The notes under the pieces are model-generated. The model was not told the origin of the DNA. It made no database searches and saw nothing but the letters and a program-made list of their open reading frames with translations. The position numbers and the translations under genes were made by a program. A stretch of DNA of 21,304 bases from assembly GCA_041987265.1 (NCBI GenBank), contig JBHIWT010000040.1, forward strand, positions 1 through 21,304, in the 5' to 3' direction. Shown here piece after piece: positions 6,692 through 15,340 of this stretch. Positions within the stretch are counted from its first letter, which is position 1. Each line of letters starts with the position of its first letter. The DNA comes from IH12 sp041987265. Its GTDB lineage: Bacteria; Pseudomonadota; Alphaproteobacteria; Caulobacterales; Hyphomonadaceae.

Positions 6692-9600
6692 ATGACGCAG
6701 GGACCGTGGAGCGTGAAGGGGATTGACCCCAAAGCCCGCTCCGTTGCGCGTGAAAACGCGCAGCGCCGCGGGATCACGCTTGGGCAATACCTGAACACGC
6801 TGCTCCTCGACGACAGCGACGATGATCCGGTCGAACCGACATTCGACAGAGCCGCGCCGGTCCGTCCCGTCGAAAAGGTCGAAGAGCCAGACGAACTCCA
6901 GTCCATCACCGACGAACTCAACCAGCTTTCCCAGCGCCTCGAAGCCACGCAGGAACGTTCCGCCAAGGCGATCACCGGCGTCGACCGCTCCATCCTCGAC
7001 CTGCAGGGCCGCGTCGAGGAATCCACGCGCGCAAATCTCGATGCCGTCGAACGGGTCAGGGAGGCGCTTCGGGAAATCCAGAGCACGCAATCGACCCTGC
7101 GCGACCGCGTGCAGCAGATCGAAACCGACAAGGACTCGCACGCAACAGTCGCCGCGCTCCACGACCTGGAAGACTCGCTCGCCCGCCTCGCGCGCAATGT
7201 CGAAGCCCGCGCCGCCCTCGATGCGAAACTCGAACGGCTCGACGAAACCGTCGCCGAAGCGGTCCAGTCCAGCACCCACGAGATCAAGAGCCGTGTTGGC
7301 CAGATCGACGAGCGCATCGCCAAGGTCCAGGATCGCATGGACAGCGCGATCCAGAGGATCAACGACGCCTCCAACCGCTTCGAGACATTCGAGAAGCGCA
7401 CCGAGCGTTCCGTCGCCGACACGGCCAAGCTCATGGAGCGCGCGCTCGACGCCAACACGTCGCGGTCGAAGGCCATGTCCAAAGAGCTGGCCGCGCGCGT
7501 TGAATCGATCGAAGGCCAGACCCGCAACGCCGTCAATTCGCTCGGCGATGCGGTCTCCCGTATCATCGACCGCCTCAGCAGCGCGGAAGACACCACCGAA
7601 ACCGCACTGCGCACGGTCGAAGACTCTGTTTCAGGCATCGACGAGCGCTTCGCGCGCCTTGAAACAGAATCTGGCGCCGACCTCGACCGGCTCGAGACCA
7701 GCTTCCAGAAACGCCTCGACATTCTCGCCGAAAGCCTCGCCCAGCCGATGCAATCGGTCCGCGACGATGTCGAGAAGCGCCTCGCGCAGGCGCTGCAATC
7801 GAACCAGCCCGAAGAGATCGAGCGCCTCAGCGACGCGATCCAGGTGGTGCAGGAACGTCTCGACGCATCAGAAGACCGCCAGGCCGACGCCATCGTCTCG
7901 ATGAGCAAGGAGGTCGAGCGCCTGTCTCAGGCCATCGACACCCGTATCTCCGCGCTGGAGACGGCGGAGACCGGTCCGGGCCTTGAAGCGCTCAAGGAAG
8001 AAATGCTGGAGATGACCCAGCGCATCGAAGAGCGTCTGGCCTTCATCGAAACCGACCGCCGCATGGCCAATGGCGGCCTCGACGACCTGCGCCATCAGCT
8101 TGAATCAATCGACCAGTCGATCGACGAGCGCATCGGTTCATTGTCCGCCGCCCACAATCAGGCGATCGACGAACGCATCGCGCAGATGGCGGGCGAAAAC
8201 GAGAAGCTCATCGAGACCCGCACCGCAGAATCCGCGCAGGTCCACGGCAAGGCCATCATGGAGCTCGGCTCCACCGTCGCCGGCCTCACCGAGCAGGTTG
8301 AGGCGCTGGCCTCTGCCGACACCTCCGAAGACTTCTCCAAACTCACCGAGAAGATCGACGAGCGCATCCGCGACAGCGAGCGCCGCAGCGCCGACGCCAT
8401 CACCCAGATCGGCGAACAGGTCGCGCGCGTCGCCGAACGCCTGCAGAACCAGCACGCAGAATCCCTCAAGAGCCTCGAAGCCCGCCTCGCCAATTCTGAG
8501 CGCTCACACAAGGCAAAGCTCAACGACGCCGTCTCCGGCATGTCCCAGCGCCTGCAGGAGATCGGCGAGGAATCCACCACCTCGCTCCAGCCGTTTCACA
8601 AGAAGATCTCCTCGCTCGCCCAGCGCATCGCCGACCTCGAGGACGAGAAGGCGCCGACGCGCAAGCGCGAGCCGCAACAGACGGCGCCGGTCCTGCTCGA
8701 TCTCGATGATGAGCCGCTCGACGAAGAGCCCGACGGCGAGATCGATGGCCTGCTCGAAGTCGACGCAGCTGGCGACGATGATGTCGCGACCGACGACGTC
8801 GTCGGCACCGACCCGCCGCCCTTCGATGAGTCCACGGACTCGCAGCTCTTCGGCAAGGACGCGCCCGGTCCGGAACGGGAAGCCCCCGACCCTGCCAGTG
8901 CCGAGACGAAGGACAAGCCGGGCAAGAACCCTGAAGCCAACGAGGCCAGCAAGATCGACGACCTGCTCGAAGTCGACGATGTTGTCCTGCAGGAAACCAA
9001 ACCTGCTCCGGAATTCACCGCCGACCTGCCCAAGCGTGAACCGCTTCGTCCCGAAGACGCGGACTTCATGGCCCGCGCCCGTCAGGCCGCGCGCACCGGC
9101 AACCGCTCGCCCATCGCCGCCGACGCCGCCGCGCGCAAGGGCGTCAGCAAAGGCCCGCTGATGGCTTCCGCCGCGCTCGCCATCGCCGTCGCCGGCGGCG
9201 GCGCCTGGTCCATCATCCGCGGCAAGCAGGACGACGCCGCTTCGGGCGATGCGTTCGCGCGCCAGGACCCGTCTGCCCCGTTGACGCCGGAATCCGATCC
9301 CAACGCAACGGAATCCGTCCTCTTCAACGCCGCGACCGCAACCCCCGCCACCGAGGGTGAAGAACCCGCCGCGGAAGCAGACGTGTTCGCCAACGCCGTC
9401 ATCGTCCCCGACCTCGCCGCGGCCGAAGAAGAACGCCCGCCGACGCTGGCCGAAGCGGTCGCCGCAGGCAATCCGGTCGCCCTTTACGATCAGGCGCAGG
9501 AACTCCTGCAGACCGGCGAGAAGGCGCGCGCCGTCGCAATGCTGCGCCAGGCCGCCAACGACGACCTCGTGATCGCCAGCTATCGCCTCGCCAAACTCTA

Positions 9601-10234
9601 CGAACGCGGCGAAGGCGTTCCGCGCGACATGGCCGCCGCCCGCCGCTGGACGGAAACCGCTGCGATCGGCGGAAACGTCCGCGCCATGCACGACCTCGCC
9701 GTCTTCTATGCCGAAGGCGATTCAGGCCCGCAGAGCTACGCCGCCGCTGTTGAATGGTTCCGCCAGGCGTCTGATCTCGGCCTAGTCGACAGCCAGTACA
9801 ATCTCGCCGTTCTCTACGAACAGGGGCTCGGCGTCTCCGAAGACCGCAGCGAAGCAGCCTACTGGTTCGAAGTCGCCGGTCGCGGCGGCGATGAAGACGC
9901 CCTGCGCCGCGCCCGCGCCCTGCTTTCGGAAATGCCGCCGACACTTTCGGAACAGATCCGCCGCCGCGCCCGCGCCTACAATCCCAAGCGCTCGGACACG
10001 GTCGCCAACGGCGATCTCGGCGTGCGCCCATGGGAGCGCCCGACGACAACACAGATCGCGGAAATCCAGCGCCTCCTCAATCGGCTCGGCTATTCCGCCG
10101 GCGAGCCCGACGGCCGCATCGGCGCGCGCACCACCGAAGCCATCCGCGCCTTCCAGTCCTCCAACGGCGCTGAACCACGCGGCGATGCGACCCTGACCCT
10201 GCTCCGCCAGCTGCGCGTCGCCAGCCCGGCCTGA
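6692..10234 (+). CDS. podJ: PodJ-like polar localisation factor (coiled coil, TM, Sel1, peptidoglycan-binding)
   Basis: PodJ proteins mark the new cell pole in alphaproteobacteria and recruit signalling and pilus/holdfast machinery. The 1180-aa protein has the PodJ layout. The N-terminal segment (PWSVKGIDPKARSVA, then RRGITLGQYLNTLL) is the conserved PodJ start. A coiled coil runs from about 60 to 665, with five IDER[I/F] repeats at 205, 316, 477, 492 and 555. An acidic, probably disordered linker (about 665-800) contains a duplicated IDxLLEVD motif at 684 and 755. One transmembrane helix (about 822-844) is followed by a Pro/Ala/Glu-rich periplasmic linker, three Sel1 repeats (about 962-1066, e.g. 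YRLAKLYERGEGV) and a PG_binding_1 domain (about 1117-1180, IQRLLNRLGYSAGEPDGRIG). The N-terminus should be cytoplasmic and the C-terminus periplasmic. It is longer than Caulobacter PodJ (about 974 aa), mostly through the coiled coil. It is a single-gene unit divergent from merR. Confidence 0.82.
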   Translation: MTQGPWSVKGIDPKARSVARENAQRRGITLGQYLNTLLLDDSDDDPVEPTFDRAAPVRPVEKVEEPDELQSITDELNQLSQRLEATQERSAKAITGVDRSILDLQGRVEESTRANLDAVERVREALREIQSTQSTLRDRVQQIETDKDSHATVAALHDLEDSLARLARNVEARAALDAKLERLDETVAEAVQSSTHEIKSRVGQIDERIAKVQDRMDSAIQRINDASNRFETFEKRTERSVADTAKLMERALDANTSRSKAMSKELAARVESIEGQTRNAVNSLGDAVSRIIDRLSSAEDTTETALRTVEDSVSGIDERFARLETESGADLDRLETSFQKRLDILAESLAQPMQSVRDDVEKRLAQALQSNQPEEIERLSDAIQVVQERLDASEDRQADAIVSMSKEVERLSQAIDTRISALETAETGPGLEALKEEMLEMTQRIEERLAFIETDRRMANGGLDDLRHQLESIDQSIDERIGSLSAAHNQAIDERIAQMAGENEKLIETRTAESAQVHGKAIMELGSTVAGLTEQVEALASADTSEDFSKLTEKIDERIRDSERRSADAITQIGEQVARVAERLQNQHAESLKSLEARLANSERSHKAKLNDAVSGMSQRLQEIGEESTTSLQPFHKKISSLAQRIADLEDEKAPTRKREPQQTAPVLLDLDDEPLDEEPDGEIDGLLEVDAAGDDDVATDDVVGTDPPPFDESTDSQLFGKDAPGPEREAPDPASAETKDKPGKNPEANEASKIDDLLEVDDVVLQETKPAPEFTADLPKREPLRPEDADFMARARQAARTGNRSPIAADAAARKGVSKGPLMASAALAIAVAGGGAWSIIRGKQDDAASGDAFARQDPSAPLTPESDPNATESVLFNAATATPATEGEEPAAEADVFANAVIVPDLAAAEEERPPTLAEAVAAGNPVALYDQAQELLQTGEKARAVAMLRQAANDDLVIASYRLAKLYERGEGVPRDMAAARRWTETAAIGGNVRAMHDLAVFYAEGDSGPQSYAAAVEWFRQASDLGLVDSQYNLAVLYEQGLGVSEDRSEAAYWFEVAGRGGDEDALRRARALLSEMPPTLSEQIRRRARAYNPKRSDTVANGDLGVRPWERPTTTQIAEIQRLLNRLGYSAGEPDGRIGARTTEAIRAFQSSNGAEPRGDATLTLLRQLRVASPA

Positions 10235-10352
10235 GGAATCTGAGAGAAATCCTCGACTTGGGCGCCAAATCTTAGCGGTTTTCGCGCATCATGTTTGGTG
10301 TTTTCCGGCGTTGGCCTATCAGCGCCGCCCACACCCAAGTAAAACAGCGCCA

Positions 10353-11261
10353 ATGCTGATCCACCTCCCCATAGCCCAGATGGCGATCGACCCGCTGGTC
10401 ATCACCACAATCGGCTTGGTCGTGGGCTTTCTCTCCGGCCTGTTCGGCGTCGGCGGCGGCTTCCTGCTCACCCCGCTATTGATCTTCTATGGCGTCCCGG
10501 CCGCGGTCGCCGTTTCCACCCAGGCCAACCAGGTTCTCGCAACCTCGATCGCCGGCGCCTCTTCACACTGGCGCGCTGGCGCCGTCGATACACGCCTCGG
10601 CTGGATCATGCTCGGCGGCGGGCTCGCCGGCTCGGCGATCGGCGTTGTCATCTTCGGCATCCTTCGCAGCCTAGGCGTCGTCGACACCACGGTCGCCATT
10701 CTCTACGTCATCATGCTCACCACAATCGGCGGACTGATGTTCTGGGAAAGCGTCGCCGCCATCGGCTCCAAGCGCGAAGACCCCGGTCGCCGCACGCGTC
10801 TGCGCGCATGGACCCGCACCATGCCGCTCAAACGTCGCTTCCCGCGCTCCGGCCTCTACATCTCGATCCTGCCGCCAATCATCATCGGCTTCGTCGTCGG
10901 CGTACTCGCCGCCATCCTCGGCGTCGGCGGCGGCTTCATCCTGGCCCCGGCGATGGTCTACCTGCTCGGTGTGCCGACGCGCGTCATGGTCGGCACCTCG
11001 CTCTTCCAGATCATCTTCCTCACCGGCTTCGTCACCTTCCTGCATTCAGCCTTCAACGGAACCGTCGACCTCGTGCTCGGCTTCCTCCTGATGATCGGCG
11101 GCGTCATCGGCGCGCGGATCGGCGCCTCCACCGGCAAGCGCCTGAAGGCGGCCCAGCTGAGGCTCCTGCTCGCGCTACTCGTGCTCGCGATGGCCGGACG
11201 GCTGGGCTACGACCTCTACTTCACGCCCACACCTGAATTCCAGATCGAGGAGCGCAGATGA
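10353..11261 (+). CDS. TSUP-family (TauE/SafE-like) membrane anion transporter
   Basis: Polytopic inner-membrane protein of about 302 aa, the usual TSUP length. Each half carries the family's internal-repeat signature: GLVVGFLSGLFGVGGGFLL near the N-terminus and GFVVGVLAAILGVGGGFIL near residue 180. These are the two glycine-rich re-entrant segments of the TauE/SafE fold. A cytoplasmic loop rich in Arg/Lys (around KREDPGRRTRLRAW) joins the halves. Known members export sulfite, sulfoacetate or related organic anions. The substrate here is unknown, though a sulfur compound is the usual guess. The start is uncertain: ATG 10353 has no clear Shine-Dalgarno; ATG 10380 or a TTG at 10311 are alternatives. 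The stop overlaps the start of the next gene (ATGA), so the two are translationally coupled. Confidence 0.88.
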   Translation: MLIHLPIAQMAIDPLVITTIGLVVGFLSGLFGVGGGFLLTPLLIFYGVPAAVAVSTQANQVLATSIAGASSHWRAGAVDTRLGWIMLGGGLAGSAIGVVIFGILRSLGVVDTTVAILYVIMLTTIGGLMFWESVAAIGSKREDPGRRTRLRAWTRTMPLKRRFPRSGLYISILPPIIIGFVVGVLAAILGVGGGFILAPAMVYLLGVPTRVMVGTSLFQIIFLTGFVTFLHSAFNGTVDLVLGFLLMIGGVIGARIGASTGKRLKAAQLRLLLALLVLAMAGRLGYDLYFTPTPEFQIEERR

Positions 11262-12016
11262 CCGCTCCTCGCGCCCTCTCGCTTGGCCTGTTTCTCCTCG
11301 CCTGCTGCCTGCCGGCGACGATCGCTCACGCCCAATCACCAGATGCGCCGTCTCTCGTCACCTCCGGCCTCGCCGACGAGGAGGTCGAGGTGAAGATCAA
11401 TTATTCCGGCGCCGAAGTCGTCCTGTTCGTCAGCGCGCCGCCATCGGACGCTCCCGGCGGCATGGCGGTCGCTCTGATCGGCCCGCGCCTGCCGCACACC
11501 GTCACCCAGCAGACCCCAGCGGGCCCGCGCACCTTCAATTTTGTCTCCGCGCCCACCGTATTCGCCATCGGCGCAGAACCGGAAGTCGCAGAGACGACCG
11601 AGCCTCAGGTTCTGATCGACGCCGGCCTCAACGCCGCGACCGCCGCCCTGCCCGCTGAAGACCAGATCGACTCCCCCGACCTTCCGCTCTGGCGCGCCGC
11701 CTTTGTCGAACAGAAGATGGAACAGAACCTCTATTCCCTCGACGAGACCATCATCGAACGCCTCGACGGCGGCCTGCGCCGCGCCCGCATGGTGTTGCCG
11801 CCTAACGCGCCGCCGGGCGATTATCTCGTGCGCGCCGTGGTGTTTGAAAACGGGGTTCCGGTCGGCAACACCGAACAGGTTCTCAACCTCGTGCGCAGCG
11901 GCATGGAAGCCACCCTGTTCGACCTCGCCACCAATCATGGCGTGGTCTACGGCTTCATCGCCGTCTTCCTCGGTATCTTCGTTGGATCGATCGCCGCCTG
12001 GAGCGGCAGACGCTAA
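11258..12016 (+). CDS. Alph_Pro_TM / TIGR02186-family membrane-anchored periplasmic protein
   Basis: A 252-aa protein with a Sec signal peptide (hydrophobic LGLFLLACCLPATIA, cleavage likely after AHA), a periplasmic domain of about 190 residues and a C-terminal anchor (VVYGFIAVFLGIFVGSIAAW) followed by GRR. This layout and the closing GVVYG-FxAV pattern match the alphaproteobacterial family TIGR02186 (PF09608), whose function is not established. It regularly follows a TSUP exporter, and here its ATG overlaps the exporter stop (ATGA at 11258-11261). A periplasmic partner or substrate-handling subunit for the exporter is the simplest inference. Two cysteines sit inside the signal region, but no lipobox leads straight to a mature Cys. 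Its stop overlaps the convergent pdeM stop (CTAA at 12013-12016), leaving no room for a terminator. Confidence 0.85.
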   Translation: MTAPRALSLGLFLLACCLPATIAHAQSPDAPSLVTSGLADEEVEVKINYSGAEVVLFVSAPPSDAPGGMAVALIGPRLPHTVTQQTPAGPRTFNFVSAPTVFAIGAEPEVAETTEPQVLIDAGLNAATAALPAEDQIDSPDLPLWRAAFVEQKMEQNLYSLDETIIERLDGGLRRARMVLPPNAPPGDYLVRAVVFENGVPVGNTEQVLNLVRSGMEATLFDLATNHGVVYGFIAVFLGIFVGSIAAWSGRR

Positions 12017-12729
12017 CCCGCCATCCGCGACGATCCCGCCCGGTCCGCAACCAGTCGGTCGCCAGCCACCGCATAGACCGCGTCACGGCCAACCACGCAC
12101 GCGCTCAGCCCGTCGGGAAACAGCGGCGCAAACGCCTCGTCCCGCACATTCAGTCCCCCGGTCAGCGCGCCAAACGACGGCATCACGAGCCGCTCGCCAT
12201 TGGTCGCGAAACACTTGGCCCGCACCGACCTCACCCGTCCGCCGACCCGCGCGCACGGATGAAGGTGCCCCGCGACCTCGCCAATCACAGGCCCCTCGAC
12301 AGGCTCATGCCGGAACACCAGCGCGCCCTCCGCTTCCTCCTGCGCGATACGGCCGCCCAGGTCGTCCGGCGGCGCAACGTCATGGTTCCCGCAGATCCAC
12401 ACCCAGTCCGTCACAGACGTCATCGCCCGCAGCGTTTCCACCACGCCAGCATCCATCCGCCCGCGCGCGCCACGATCATGGAAACTGTCGCCGAGTGAAA
12501 TCACCTTCTGCGGCCGCAGCGCCTCCATCTCGGCCACTAGCCGCGCCAGCGTCTCGGCGCTGTCATAGGGCGGCAGCATCTGCCCGCGCACCGCATAGGC
12601 CGAACCCTTCTCAAGATGCAGATCGGAAACAACCAACAGCCCAAGCGCCGGCGCCCACGCCGTGCATGCCGGCCTCAGCTCGAACGCCACGCCAGCGACG
12701 GCCACCTGCAATGACGAGGCCTTCTCCAT
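12013..12729 (-). CDS. pdeM: Ligase-associated DNA-damage-response phosphoesterase PdeM
   Basis: Metallophosphoesterase of 238 aa. All calcineurin-like metal-binding motifs are visible: DLHLEKG (36-42), GDSFHD (80-85), GNHD (114-117) and GHLHP (154-158). The DLHLEKG variant and the short length are typical of PdeM (TIGR04123), a predicted nuclease encoded with a ligase-associated helicase, an ATP-dependent ligase and a beta-CASP-like exonuclease in many proteobacteria. It directly follows that helicase here, so the pair is one transcript. I used the ATG at 12729 because it gives a family-like N-terminus about 35 residues before DLHL. A GTG at 12783, 12 bases after the helicase stop, would add 18 residues (CRGGLIDRLGD...) that do not look conserved. 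No clear Shine-Dalgarno decides between them. Confidence 0.9.
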   Translation of the reverse strand: MEKASSLQVAVAGVAFELRPACTAWAPALGLLVVSDLHLEKGSAYAVRGQMLPPYDSAETLARLVAEMEALRPQKVISLGDSFHDRGARGRMDAGVVETLRAMTSVTDWVWICGNHDVAPPDDLGGRIAQEEAEGALVFRHEPVEGPVIGEVAGHLHPCARVGGRVRSVRAKCFATNGERLVMPSFGALTGGLNVRDEAFAPLFPDGLSACVVGRDAVYAVAGDRLVADRAGSSRMAG

Positions 12730-12795
12730 CCGGATGTCTTGCCGGGCGTCGCCCAGCCGGTCAATCAGCCCGCCCCGACACACCTGTCGACAACC

Positions 12796-15294
12796 TCACG
12801 ACATTGCATCGCGCACCAGATCTTCTTCCGCTTCCTTGAGGATCGCTTCCGCCGCATCGCCCGAAAACACGGGCTCCTTGCCGATCTCCAGCATTACCGG
12901 CACGGCGAACGGCGAAATGTCGTCCAGCCGCGAATGCACGATCTTGCCCGCATTGCGCGCCAGCGCATCCGCCAGACGACGGATGTCCAGAAGCCCTTCG
13001 CCAGCATCCCGCCGCGCCGCCTCCAGCAGGATATGATCCGGCTCATGACTGCGCAGGACGTCATAGATCAGGTCGGTCGAGAATGTGATCTGCCGCCCCG
13101 TCTTCTCATGTTGTGGCATGCGTCGCTCGATCAGCCCCGCGATCATCGCGCAGTTCCGGAACGTCCGCTTCATCAGCGCGCTCTCATCCAGCCACGCATC
13201 CAGATCATCGCCCAGCATGTCCTGATGAAACAGCTCGCCCATGTCGGCGCCTGACGGGTCCTCCAGCGACCACACAGACAGCGCATATTCCGACGCCACG
13301 AACCCGAACGGCTTCAGCCCCATCCGCTCCATCCGCCGCGTCAGCAACATGCCCAGAGTCTGATGCGCCAATCGCCCCTCGAACGGATAGCAAACGAGGA
13401 AGAACCGGTTCCCACGCGGAAACGTCTCCACCAGCATCTCGTCAGGCTGCGGAATGATCGACTTGCGCTCCTGGATTTCGATCCACTCGCGCAGCTGCGC
13501 CGGCAGGTCCTTCCACCGCTCCCGGTCATGCAGCAATCGCCGCACCCGCGCCGCAAGGAACGTCGATAATGGAAACTTGCCGCCCATATAGCTCGGGATC
13601 GCAGGCGACGTATCGCTCGTCCGCGTCGCCAGAACGGCCCCGTCAACAATATCCTCGAACCGCAGGATCTCGCCGCCAAACAGGAAGGTGTCGCCCGGCG
13701 TCAGCATCTCGAAGAAATACTCTTCCATCTCGCCCAGCTTGCGCCCGGCGCGCAGGGCGACCGCTCCGCCCGCCGATCTCTTGCCCATGAAGTGCGCCAA
13801 CCGCACCGGGATCATCGGGCTCTCGACAATCGTCCCGACGTTCATCCGATGCCGCCGCCGCACATCGTCATTGCGCGCCCGCCACAACCCGTCGTTCGGA
13901 AACTTCACGATCCGCCGATAGCGGTCATACGTCCGCAGCGCATACCCGCCCGTGGCCACCAGGTCGACGACACGTTCCCACTCCTCCCAGCTGAGGTCTG
14001 CATAGGCCTCAGCCGACGTCACTTCGTCGTAAAGCGCCGCCATGTCGAAGCCTTCGCCGCACGCACGCCCCATCACGTGTTGCGCCAGCACGTCCAGCGC
14101 CCCGCGCCGCACTTCGCCCCCATCCAGCTCACCGGCCTCCACGGCCTCGACAGCCGCCCGGCACTCCAGCACCTCGAAACGATTGCTCGGCGCCAGCAAT
14201 GCACGCGATGGTTCGTCCAGCCTGTGATTGGCGCGCCCGATCCTCTGGATCAGCCGCGACGAGCCTTTCGGCGCGCCGATCTGCACCACCAGATCGACAT
14301 CGCCCCAGTCGATCCCCAGATCCAGCGTCGAGGTGCACACCACGGCCTTCAGCGACCCGGCCGCCATGGCCCGCTCGACCTTCCTGCGCTGCTCCATGTC
14401 CAGCGACCCATGGTGCAGGGCGATCGCCAGCCCGTCCTCGTTCACCCGCCACAATTCCTGAAAATAGATCTCCGCCTGCGAACGCGTGTTCACGAACACC
14501 AGCGTCATCCGCGCCTGTTTGATGGCGTCATAGATCTCATTCACCGTGTGCCGCCCGGAATGTCCCGACCACGGTATCCGCGCATCGCTGTCCAGCACTG
14601 CAAGATTGGCCTTCGCTCCGCCGACATTCCTGATGATCCGGGTATCCGGCCCAAGCCACCGCGCCAGCGCATCCGGGTCGCGCACCGTCGCCGACAATCC
14701 CACGCGCCGCGCATCCGGCGCCCATTTCGCCAGCGTGGCCATGGCCAGCGCCAGCATGTCTCCACGCTTCGACCCGGCGATCGCATGGATCTCGTCCACG
14801 ATCACCGCGCCGAGATCAGCAAAATACGTCGCCGCATTCTCCGAAGCGATGAACAGCGCCAGCTGCTCCGGCGTCGTCAGCAATATATCCGGCGGCTTGG
14901 CCCGCTGCCGCTGCCGGCGCGAGGCGGACGTATCCCCCGTCCGCACCTCCATCGTCACGTCCAGCCCCATCTCTTTGACAGGCGCTTCCAGATTGCGCGC
15001 CACATCGTTGGCCAGCGCCTTCAGCGGCGAGATATAGATCGTATGCAGCGACGGCCGCACCCTGCCCGTGTCTTCCGCCAGCTCCACCAGACTGGGCAGA
15101 AACCCCGCCAGCGTCTTGCCCCCGCCGGTCGGCGCAATCACCAGCCCGTCCGCCCTGTCCGCCGCCGCCTCCAGCAGCCCGGCCTGGTGCGACCGCATTT
15201 CCCAGCCGCGCCCGGAAAACCAGTCGGCAAACGCTGGCGGCAAAGCGTCAACGCCTCCTGCACTCATCACTGACGACCCGCGCGCTCTGGACAT
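12796..15294 (-). CDS. Ligase-associated DNA-damage-response DEXH-box helicase (Lhr-like)
   Basis: Superfamily 2 helicase of 832 aa. The order of motifs is Q-motif region (WEMRSHQ), Walker A APTGGGKT (54-61), TTPEQL (140-145), DEIH box (167-170), SAT (201-203), STLDLGIDWGDVD (322-334) and QRIGRANHR (350-358). All ATPase and helicase residues are present. The ~400-residue C-terminal half contains the Lhr-core winged-helix and DEAD_assoc regions (e.g. the GDTFLFGGEILRFE strand). This is the size and composition of TIGR04121, the helicase of the ligase-associated repair cassette, rather than of full-length ~1500-aa Lhr. The ATG at 15294 has GGAC about seven bases upstream; an ATG at 15267 is an alternative. 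It is transcribed with pdeM, 66 bases from the chosen pdeM start. The role in repair is known for the family only in outline. Confidence 0.92.
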   Translation of the reverse strand: MSRARGSSVMSAGGVDALPPAFADWFSGRGWEMRSHQAGLLEAAADRADGLVIAPTGGGKTLAGFLPSLVELAEDTGRVRPSLHTIYISPLKALANDVARNLEAPVKEMGLDVTMEVRTGDTSASRRQRQRAKPPDILLTTPEQLALFIASENAATYFADLGAVIVDEIHAIAGSKRGDMLALAMATLAKWAPDARRVGLSATVRDPDALARWLGPDTRIIRNVGGAKANLAVLDSDARIPWSGHSGRHTVNEIYDAIKQARMTLVFVNTRSQAEIYFQELWRVNEDGLAIALHHGSLDMEQRRKVERAMAAGSLKAVVCTSTLDLGIDWGDVDLVVQIGAPKGSSRLIQRIGRANHRLDEPSRALLAPSNRFEVLECRAAVEAVEAGELDGGEVRRGALDVLAQHVMGRACGEGFDMAALYDEVTSAEAYADLSWEEWERVVDLVATGGYALRTYDRYRRIVKFPNDGLWRARNDDVRRRHRMNVGTIVESPMIPVRLAHFMGKRSAGGAVALRAGRKLGEMEEYFFEMLTPGDTFLFGGEILRFEDIVDGAVLATRTSDTSPAIPSYMGGKFPLSTFLAARVRRLLHDRERWKDLPAQLREWIEIQERKSIIPQPDEMLVETFPRGNRFFLVCYPFEGRLAHQTLGMLLTRRMERMGLKPFGFVASEYALSVWSLEDPSGADMGELFHQDMLGDDLDAWLDESALMKRTFRNCAMIAGLIERRMPQHEKTGRQITFSTDLIYDVLRSHEPDHILLEAARRDAGEGLLDIRRLADALARNAGKIVHSRLDDISPFAVPVMLEIGKEPVFSGDAAEAILKEAEEDLVRDAMS

Positions 15295-15340
15295 AATCTG
15301 TCCACTTTAGCCGCTATTCTTCGCCCAAGGCCAACACCCG

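Noticed and set aside
6628..7908. 426-codon - strand open frame inside podJ
   Set aside because: It is Ser/Arg-dominated and antisense to the coiled coil; the opposite strand has the PodJ domains.
8504..9691. 395-codon - strand open frame inside podJ
   Set aside because: It is Gly/Arg-rich and antisense to the acidic linker, with no domain.
10233..10254. Hairpin GAGGA..TCCTC after podJ as a terminator
   Set aside because: Only five base pairs, a long loop and no T-run follow. The 118-bp gap to the transporter shows no clear promoter or terminator.
13792..15273. 493-codon + strand open frame antisense to the helicase
   Set aside because: It is Arg/His/Pro-rich and the helicase motifs lie on the other strand.
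15295..15340. Divergent promoters between the helicase and the exported protein
   Set aside because: I could not find a convincing -35/-10 pair on either strand in the 46 bases. The promoters may lie inside the opposite coding regions.
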